A DNA stretch of 64,000 nucleotides, taken from the NCBI GenBank assembly GCA_933228675.1, contig OW121744.1, positions 56,749,775-56,813,774 of the forward strand, given 5' to 3'. The translations under genes were made by a program, and so were the position numbers. The notes under the pieces are model-generated. The model made no database searches and had not been told where the DNA came from. It saw nothing but the letters and a program-made list of their open reading frames with translations. This DNA comes from Stomorhina lunata. Taxonomy: Eukaryota > Arthropoda > Insecta > Diptera > Rhiniidae. Positions within the stretch are counted from its first letter, which is position 1, and the number at the start of each line of letters is the position of its first letter. This document shows positions 56,481 through 64,000 of the stretch, in pieces.

Positions 56481-56570
56481 TTTGTTTTGCTATTTATATA
56501 AATATATTAGCAAATATATGTCTTTATGCAGTGATGAAGGGTAGCATATGGTCGGATTTGAGAAATAATA

Positions 56571-57103
56571 GTACTCACGTATGTCAGTTTTCAAAAATAT
56601 CAATAGTTTACTATAAACTCTTTCGAGTTAACACCATTGGTACAGGGTATTAAAGATTCGGCACAATAGAATATAACACTATTTCTTATTTCACAATTAT
56701 TTTTAAAAAAAATCTTACTAATTTACATAATATATTAAAAAAACAGTAAACAATTTTATTGTTTATTTAATAACTTGAAATTTTTCGTCGCTTAAAATAA
56801 AAAAGATATATATATGTTGTGTTAGAGAATCGCATAATCAACAATTTTGTCGCTAACTCGAGTTAACAATACAATAACTTTAATTAGAGAATTACACTAC
56901 TGATGTGATAAGCAATTATCAAGTGTAGACACTATATTCAAGACATAACTTTTTTTTAAATCGCCGACAAGTTAAAAAATCTCTGAAATATCAACATTGT
57001 TCGTTTTCTCAGTCGCACGTGGAGTTTATATTTTGTTGAATTTTTTGTATTTGCGCTTTATTTAATTATTTATTTGATAAATTTTGTATAAATTATCCTT
57101 AAA
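56571..57103. other. Upstream region of PINX1
   Basis: AT-rich with no coding frame. CACGTG (E-box) at about 57015-57020 lies roughly 90 bp before the ATG, within TCAGTCGCACGTGGAG. No TATA box is evident. Confidence 0.4.
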
Positions 57104-59102
57104 ATGGCTATGTTAGCAGAGCCACGACAACGGAAACGTTACAATTTAGTGCCCAGAGGAAAAGCTTTGTACGAAGGTGAGTGGGATCTGTCTGAAATTC
57201 AGCATAATTTCTAATTATACCATTTTTACAGATGATAGCCGTTTTGGTACAAAAATGTTGGAAAAGATGGGCTGGGAAAAGGGTAAAGGCTTGGGAGCCA
57301 ATGAAGATGGTTCAAAGGATTTCGTAAGAATCCGCTATAAAAATGATGCTCTGGGTTTAGGTTTCGAACATCGCGATGATCAGTGGACACAACATGAACA
57401 AAGTTTCAATGGTCTGCTTAAGACTCTTAACAACGAAGAAGACGATAATGCAGACTCCTCCCAAGTGAAAGAAGAAAATGGCAATGATTCGGAGGATGAA
57501 ATGCCGCGTGTAGGTTTCGGTTTCCAAGATTCTAGTGACAAGGAGAAGAAGAAAAAGCAAAAAGTTGAAAAACTGAAAGAAAAAATTAGCGGTGTTTCAT
57601 TGGAGGAAAGATCGAAACAAAGTAAAGCAAGAGTACATTACAAGAAATTTACCAGAGGTAAAGATTTAGCACAATATAGTGAAAAGGATCTGGCCAATAT
57701 TTTCGGTAAAAAAGTAGCTGACGATCAGGAACAGGCTGTCAATGATTTATATCAACAACTTAGTAATACTTTTGAAAAAAATCTTGATAGTGTTAAAAAC
57801 AGTGATGAAGAAGTTGATGAGCCCATTAAAGGTGTTCAAATAATAAATTCCGGTATATCGGTAAATGATTATTTCAAAACAAAAATGCAAGCTCTTAAAA
57901 AACGACAAAATACTGATAACATGAAAAACGATAATGCTCATACTAAAGATGAGCAATGTGAGGAAGATGTTACCAAGAAAAAGAAGAAAAAGAAAAAGGA
58001 TAAAAAAGACCAAGATGAACAGAAGATTGAATCAAAAGAGGCGGAGAATGAGACACAACTAAATAATGGACTCATAAATAGCAGCGTATCTGTCAATGAT
58101 TACTTTAAAATGAAAATGGAAGCATTAAAGAACAAAAATAATTCTTCAAATAATGAGGAAAACGCTGTGGAAAGTGAGGTGACGCAACCCGAGAAAATTT
58201 CTAAGAAAAAAAAGAAACGCGAAAAGAAGGATATGGAACAAAATCAAATTTCTGAAACTGTTAGTATAAAGGAAGATGCGGAAACGGAATGTGAAAAGAA
58301 ACCTAAAAAACACGAAACTGACGAAACTTTAGAAATCCAGGAAGAAGTTAATACTAAAAAAAAGAAAAATAAATCAAAAAAGAGAACATTTGAAGAGATT
58401 GAGCCGCAAAATGAACATGTCTCGGAAGCTAATGCCAAATCTCCAATCACTGAAACTGAACCCTCAAAAAAGAAGCAGAAAAAAAATAAAAACACAAATG
58501 AAGTGACTGAAATTGCGATAGATACGGAAATTAAAGCCAAATCCGAAACTGAATCTAATAAGAAAAATAAAAAAAGTAAAAAACAAAATAAAAACGCAAG
58601 CAATGAAGAAACCTTATCTACTAATGTAAATAAAAAAAATGAACAACTACCCTCCACGAAGACATCAAAAAAAGCTAAAAGAAAAGATGTAAGTTCAAGT
58701 GCAATAAAAGCACTGGCCAGCGATGTTAATATTCAGTTGTTAGATCTTGATGAACTAAAGAAAAAATACAATGATTTTAATATCTATCCACTCTCTTCAT
58801 TTTGTGCAGAAAAATTCCGCAACATAAGTCTAAACGAGTTTACGGGCTCTATACTACCTCAAATCGAAGGTTATGGACTTGGCCCAGAACTCCAGCTTGA
58901 TGTGCATGTGAATAAGAACGATGAAGAACGCATAACGAATCTATGGAAGGGAGTTTTAACTAAGTATTCCAATTTAGAAAAACCGAAGAAGACCTATCAA
59001 CACTACATCCGAGATGTGATAAAAGCCCGTAAAACTAAGCGGAGAGAACCAAAACTTTATGTAAAAACCTGGAAACGTAAAAATGCTTTTCAAATTATTT
59101 AA
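57104..59102 (+). CDS. PINX1: PINX1 homologue, G-patch protein (two exons, 647 aa)
   Basis: Exon 1 is 57104-57176, followed by a 55 nt intron and exon 2 from 57232 to the stop at 59100-59102. The start ATGGCTATG gives MAMLAEPRQRKRY, close to the vertebrate N-terminus. A G-patch follows at about residues 24-70 (DDSRFGTKMLEKMGWEKGKG, LGANEDGS, GLGFEHRDDQW). PINX1 is a nucleolar protein that binds telomerase and telomere factors in vertebrates and assists rRNA processing with DEAH helicases. Flies lack telomerase, so only the nucleolar role is expected here. The protein is about twice vertebrate length because of a long Lys/Glu-rich middle. A motif SVNDYFKTKMQALK at about 232 is repeated at about 309. 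The conserved C-terminus has RREPKLYVKTWKRK. AATAAA lies at 59211-59216. Confidence 0.92.
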
Positions 59103-59929
59103 AATTCTGTAAAAACTGTAGTTGTAAATAATGTAGTGAAAATGAAAACCATGAATAAGTTATTAAGTTCAACATATTTTTAATTTTATTAAGTGTAAAA
59201 AGAAAAAGTTAATAAAATTCGTAACCTGTTATCAGAAATAAAAAGAAAAAAAAAATCGGCTAATATATAATAAAGGGTGCCTCTGAAATAAAAAGAAAAA
59301 AGTTAATATTTAAAAACCAGTATTAAATTAAACTTAAAAGAATCGAAAAACAAAATTGTCAGACGAAGACAATTTCTGTTCGACTCGAAACGCAGAATTA
59401 TTGAATTACTAAAAAATTTTATAGCACTACTCTATTCTAGGTAGACAGACTGATGGTAAATAACCTAACTACCAATTAAAGCTGTCATCATTGCATTCAT
59501 TTTTGCGTAAATGAAAAAAACTGATAAAAACTTTCTCAGTTATTTTTTCAGACTCTAGTTGAGTTTAAGGTGTAAGTCCATGTTAATTATTGACATTCAT
59601 TTAGTAACGGACAAAGGTCTTTATGAATATTCAACCTAGTACCTAAATTAGTAATATGTTTGTTCCTTAACCATAACGAAACAACCTAAAGTTACTCCAA
59701 AGTAAACCCGCACAAAATTTTTACAGCAAATTAAAGGTATTTACAATGTAGAGTACTTACCCTTGTACAAAAGTGTAAGAGTATTGTAGCGAAAGTGCAG
59801 TGACTAACTTGTGAACACACATTTTTCAATTACTTTTACCTTTGTCGTAAAGAATTTGCTGAAACGGTGGATTTCCTGATGGTATTTTGTCGGTTTTTAT
59901 TCTCAATAGTCTTGTTTATTATTTTTTTT
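59103..59929. other. PINX1 3' UTR and intergenic sequence
   Basis: AATAAA at 59211-59216 is the probable PINX1 poly(A) signal. From about 59560 there is AT-rich sequence with phrases (GTTTGTTCCTTAACCATAAC, GAAACAACC) that resemble 47650-47740 in FAM21 intron 2, a weak dispersed repeat. Confidence 0.5.
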
Positions 59930-59937
59930 TTTAAATA

Positions 59938-60110
59938 GCCTAGGTCACAATGCGTTGCAAATAGTCTAGTATCGTAGCATTTGCAAATTGACATAGCAAA
60001 TAAAAAATTTATATTTAAATTAAATATATGGAAAATTTTTAATTTGCTATACCGATTTGCAAATGCTAAGATACTAGACTATTTGCAACAGATTGTGAAC
60101 GGGTCTATTA
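59938..60110. mobile_element. Palindromic MITE between PINX1 and DCAF11
   Basis: Arms of about 62 bp (GTTGCAAATAGTCTAGTATC, TAGCATTTGCAAAT, TAGCAAAT) are inverted around an AT-rich loop at 60003-60048. A few mismatches distinguish the arms. It has no coding capacity. Confidence 0.75.
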
Positions 60111-60813
60111 ATTTTGATTTGAAATTAAAATAATTTACTTGTATATGAAAAGGTTATTTTAATTAAAATTAACATTAATGTACATATTTTGTTTTTGTAG
60201 AGCACTATTTAACTTCTTTAGTCTTTTACTAGGCAAAGAACTCTGGATTATGAATACATTTATAGTTGCTTTTTAAGTAATTTCTTCGGAATCTTTTGAG
60301 TAGTTTCGTTAGAGAACGGAAACCAACATAATAATAAAAAAAGAACATTAATTTTGCCGTAATATTAATTAATTTTATTAAAAAGATTCTAAAATACATT
60401 GCTCAAACTCAGATAAACAATTAATCAAAAATTAAAGAAAATGGAAATTTACATCAATTTCATTAATTCATAGCCATATTCAAAATATTTAAATTAATAT
60501 TTTCCCCCTCTGTTAAACAGGACAAAAAGGCAAACATAGATTATTAAAATTAAACTAAAATAAACCAATCATTATACTTCAAAATTTAAGAGTAAATAAT
60601 GTTAAAAAAAACTAAAAAATAATTGTATATATTAATTTCTATACTATTTGAAACACTTAAACATAGAAGTGTGTTAACAAATGTTTTAATTAAGAAAGGT
60701 AAAAACAAAAGTTTATGCTATTTGTATTGTTAAATGTTCTATAAAGGTATTCTATAAAAGATCTCAAGAAAAATATATGTATAATATACTTATACGTATG
60801 TATATTCTAGCTA
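60111..60813. other. DCAF11 3' region, no other gene recognised
   Basis: AT-rich sequence downstream of the minus-strand DCAF11 stop. A minus-strand AATAAA at 60374-60379 is one possible poly(A) signal. Confidence 0.4.
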
Positions 60814-62458
60814 TTAGAATTCATTTTCATCATCTTCATCCTCCTCCTCATCATCCAATTCTCCCTTGCGATGTGCTATGCGTCGAGATCGACGTAATGG
60901 TCTTTCAATTTCTTCTGTACTACTTCTTTTAAGATTTGGTTTATTTTTATACATATTAAGGTTCACTTGAAAATCAAACTGAAATATAAAACAAAGTAAA
61001 TAAAACTTTTACTAGCTAAGGTATTTTTCTTTAGTTTGCTCACCGAACCGGATACAATTTCATCACGAACTGGATGCCAATGTAAATCTCGTATTACATG
61101 ACGATGACTTTCTATGGCCTCTTTAATATGACCAGTTAAGACATCATAAACTAAAATTTAGGCAATATACAAAACGTTAAAGATTTTAAACAATTAACCA
61201 ATGTCATAGTAACACTTACTAATAATTCTTCCTGTACTACAACCGGTGTATATATAACGTTGACCTGTTTGAATCGCTGGAGAAAATCTGGCACGCAACA
61301 AGGTCTTAGTAACACGATGACCACGATAAGTCATAACACTAGCATCACCATCCATTACTTTGGTGGGATTATAATCTATAGAAAAAGAAAAGGTTAGAAT
61401 ATACATATTTAAAGTAAAAAAATCTCTACACTAACATTCTCTGGGCACCTGGCTCGTACGATAATCCCAGTCTATCAATGGTGTATTTGGATGATTTTTA
61501 ACTTTAGTTTTTGAAGTCGGCTGACGTAAATCCCAGATTTTAATACTTTGATCTTTTGAATTGCTCAACATATAAAATCCGTCATTACGCGGATCTATGT
61601 AAGTGATGCTATCAAAATGTCCCATAAAAACACTACTGGCTTTGGTATAGCGATGCGAATAAGAATTTGAACATCGTAAATCCCATAGTTTAATTATACC
61701 ATTATGGCAACCACTAACAATTAAATTTGGATCTTGATCGCTAACATAGCTAATGGCATTTACGTCAACCGAAAATGAATTTTCAATACGAATTGTTGAA
61801 ATATTTCTAGTTTCACGATCGCAAAGAACAATTTTAGAATTGGTTAAACCAGAAACCAATTTACGACCACAAGGTGAGAAGCGTACAGAAAACATACCAG
61901 TATGATAGCGGTCTTCACCAATATTATAATTTTCATGATCAGTACCATCGCCGTCCATAGCGGTAACGTGAACTTTAATGATTTAGAGTTAATTATGATT
62001 ATTGTTTGTATTTTTTTTTATATTTCTTTTAACTTACAAGCTTCTTCCCAAGTGGAATAAGTAAAGAAACGACCACAAGGACTAAAATCAATGTCGAGTA
62101 TACTCCAATTAACATCTCTGACCTTGAAACGTTGAATGCGATGGTACGAGCCTTTGGAAGCATCAAAAATACGAACTGTACCATCTTGGGAGGCAGTAAT
62201 CAGACGAGAACCATCATTATTTAATTTGCAAATGTAAATCTTAGAGTCTAAGGACATTAAACGATCAACTTTTTTGTTGGGCACAAAAAAGTTACCAATA
62301 CGTCTTTGTTGATTGGCGCTAAAGGCACCACGCTTACAAACGGATATACCATTTTCACGTTTCATTAAACCCCGAGCTAGACACCAACGTTCATTAGGTT
62401 TTTTACTATTTGCTGGAAATCCACTAAGCGCCTTTATCTCTTTGTACATCATGGTATG
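60814..62458 (-). CDS. DCAF11: DCAF11/WDR23 homologue, WD40 protein (5' incomplete)
   Basis: Five exons on the minus strand: 62458-62038, 61972-61436, 61375-61220, 61150-61044, 60978-60814. Phases match and give 461 residues in the window. DCAF11 is a substrate receptor of the CUL4-DDB1 ubiquitin ligase; in worms and mammals it restrains SKN-1/NRF2. WD-repeat blades are visible: GSRLITASQDGTVRIFDAS, SILDIDFSPCGRFFTYSTW, NLIVSGCHNGIIKLWDLR, YMLSNSKDQSIKIWDLR, IYTGCSTGRIIIYDVLTG and RDLHWHPVRDEIVSGS. MTYRGHRV before CRFSP-like RARFSP is characteristic of the family. The acidic C-terminus is DDEEEDEDDENEF. An acceptor TTATCCAG precedes the first exon, so the N-terminal exon lies upstream, beyond or unseen in this window; the two Met codons at 62452 are alternatives. 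Confidence 0.9.
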
Positions 62459-63159
62459 CTGGATAAATGAGAAATATATTAATTTAGGCCAATGTTGGAC
62501 AAAGGGTCTCTGATTCTCTCTTATTTTGTATTTAATCAGAGAGACTTTGCCCAATATTTATTTAGCCATTTCTTTATAAAGTTTTAAAAAAAGTGTTAAT
62601 CTTGTAATCTTTTACTAAGGTTTTGGTTAGTAAATACTTCTAAGCTTTTTTTGTTTACACTCCTTTTCTCACTTATTCGGCCATTCAGAAAAAGTAAATC
62701 ACAATTCTATTCATGAATTATCTTAAGAGCAACAAGCTTAAAATTATTACTAAAAAAGAGATCCTATTCTAGTGGACGTGAGTTCACCTAAATCAAGGTT
62801 GGATTATCCACAAAGATGGTAAAGCTATCTGGGTTTCTTTCTATTGATACCCATTGTCGATCATCAACAAATCCGTGTATTAAACGGCAAAAATACCACA
62901 GAATATACAACAGAAATATTTGTTTTTGTATTAGTAGTCAAGTTGCAACTAATTTCATATCTATTGAATGATTCTGAATATTTTCATCCCAAAAATAGAG
63001 ATTTATTATTTGAAGCTGTCTCAAAGTTGGACATCTTTTGTATTTTTGATTATCGAATTAAATATATCTATTATCTATTCTAAAGGACCTTTACTATGAA
63101 AAATGTACTTTATACTTGAATAACCTGAAAAATTTCCTTTTAATTTGCTGTATTATTTT
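62459..63159. other. Probable DCAF11 intron sequence, no exon recognised
   Basis: I searched for the missing N-terminal DCAF11 exon on the minus strand and found no frame with the conserved start. The plus-strand frame 62844-63083 has no recognisable feature. Confidence 0.4.
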
Positions 63160-63350
63160 CGTTATCTTAGCAGGAAGACAATTTATATTTATATAATTCC
63201 CCGACAACATTCCAATTGGAACAAGAGGTACTTCTCTGAAGACAATAGGCTGCATCCGATTATATTTTTAGACTCATTGAAAGGGACCTACGTTTTAACT
63301 CCGGCTCCGAACGCCGGTTTACAGGGAGACATTAACCAGTATACAACTTT
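63160..63350 (-). repeat. Dispersed repeat shared with 29525-29700
   Basis: The inverse of this stretch matches the island in the satellite: AACTCCGGCTCCGAACG, AAAGGGACCTACG, GGCTGCATCCGATTATATTT and CCAATTGGAACAAGAGGTAC. Confidence 0.65.
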
Positions 63351-63549
63351 CTGTCTGTTAATTGCAAATTAAGCAAAATCTATAAGATCCGCGCACACCA
63401 ACAAAAAAGTATAATGCCCACTTTATGATAGCAAGCATTTTGAAATCTTGGTATATCTACCTCGAAAGACTACTCAACCTAATGACAATTCTAACTAGTT
63501 ATCCATGCTAGGAAACTCAATCTTCAGAGCAATGTATACAAGTATCATA

Positions 63550-63800
63550 ATGTTAGGAAGGAAAAGACGGTCACTTAGCTCTTCTGTCATTGCCCCGTCC
63601 TTGCTAATCATAGGCTTCTTATCTAGACTACTCGTTTCTGAGCGGTTTATTTCAGTTTTCGAATATTAATGTTCGTAAGGTAGACTTATTTATTATATCT
63701 TATGGCTTACTATAATCGTGATCTTGTGGCATTGATAGTCAGAGACTGTCCTTTTCTTTTCTATCCCTTGTAGATAAGGTAAAGAGACCATATTCAGAAC
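63550..63800 (+). mobile_element. Possible LINE C-terminal fragment
   Basis: One plus-strand frame reads FCHCPVLANHRLL, a zinc-finger-like CxCP tail resembling the end of RNase-H-bearing LINEs. It is flanked by stops. Short and uncertain. Confidence 0.4.
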
Positions 63801-64000
63801 TCAAGCAATACTAACTTTGTTGTCATTCGATTCCTAAGCCAACCTTTTCAGAACGATACAGATCCATGATTGCTGCCTTTTTTTGTACACAATTAAATCA
63901 CATTAATGTTGATCAGTAGCATTTTTAACATCGTGCCAATGATAAAAATGATATGATTTCTAAGGGTCGTTTTGGCCATTTTTAATATGTTATGATCTGC
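63801..64000. other. No gene recognised
   Basis: Window edge, non-coding as far as can be seen. Confidence 0.4.

Noticed and set aside
57177..57231. Start of PINX1 at a frame-internal Met upstream of exon 2
   Set aside because: This segment is the 55 nt intron. The spliced start at 57104 restores the conserved MLAEPR N-terminus.
58244..58657. Phe/Leu-rich minus-strand frame (also 57747-58013)
   Set aside because: Antisense of the lysine-rich PINX1 coding region. The hydrophobicity is an artefact of AAA/AAG codons.
62459..62554. MGKVSLIKYK extension as the DCAF11 N-terminus
   Set aside because: A good acceptor (TTATCCAG) ends at 62459 and the extension has no family similarity, so it is read-through into an intron.

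Overview
This is nuclear DNA from a higher fly. It is very AT-rich, has spliced genes with GT-AG introns, many non-LTR, Tc1/mariner and Helentron-type relics, and clear homologues of animal genes. A large-genome calyptrate fly (blowfly or house fly type) is my inference from style, not proof. There are no prokaryotic features. All exon coordinates were worked out by hand from splice sites and reading phase.

Layout. 1-25560 is almost entirely mobile-element debris: non-LTR fragments, a dead jockey/CR1-like LINE, a complete-length but broken mariner-like copy, a Tc1-like copy split by a Helentron-like insertion, several MITEs, and a 7 kb foldback-like structure with 1.5-1.6 kb inverted arms. 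One small host-type gene sits in it: a 34-residue secreted peptide on the minus strand (4181-4285) with TATA box and 5' UTR intron. 26470-36535 (+) is a five-exon gene for a 511-residue protein with four membrane segments; its 6.9 kb first intron is filled by a satellite built on a 29 bp palindromic monomer. 37303-48719 (-) is the WASH-complex subunit gene FAM21/WASHC2 (five exons, 1804 residues), tail to tail with the previous gene. 49151-54516 is a young Ty3/gypsy-type LTR retrotransposon with identical 200 bp LTRs and one intact 1627-codon gag-pol frame. 57104-59102 (+) is PINX1 (G-patch protein). 60814-62458 (-) is DCAF11/WDR23, whose N-terminal exon(s) lie outside the window. The right edge is again LINE debris.

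The most interesting observation is inside FAM21. Its last intron carries a 1250 bp, almost identical copy of part of its own exon 4 in the opposite orientation (38368-39617 versus 42277-43526), set between two identical-looking 550 bp direct repeats. The FAM21 primary transcript could therefore fold into a dsRNA stem of about 1.25 kb against its own coding sequence, a possible self-targeting hairpin-RNA / endo-siRNA locus, unless it is an assembly error.

FAM21 (endosomal actin and retromer sorting), PINX1 (nucleolus, telomerase and rRNA processing) and DCAF11 (CUL4-DDB1 substrate receptor) are unrelated in function. They are simply neighbours, with no sign of co-regulation.
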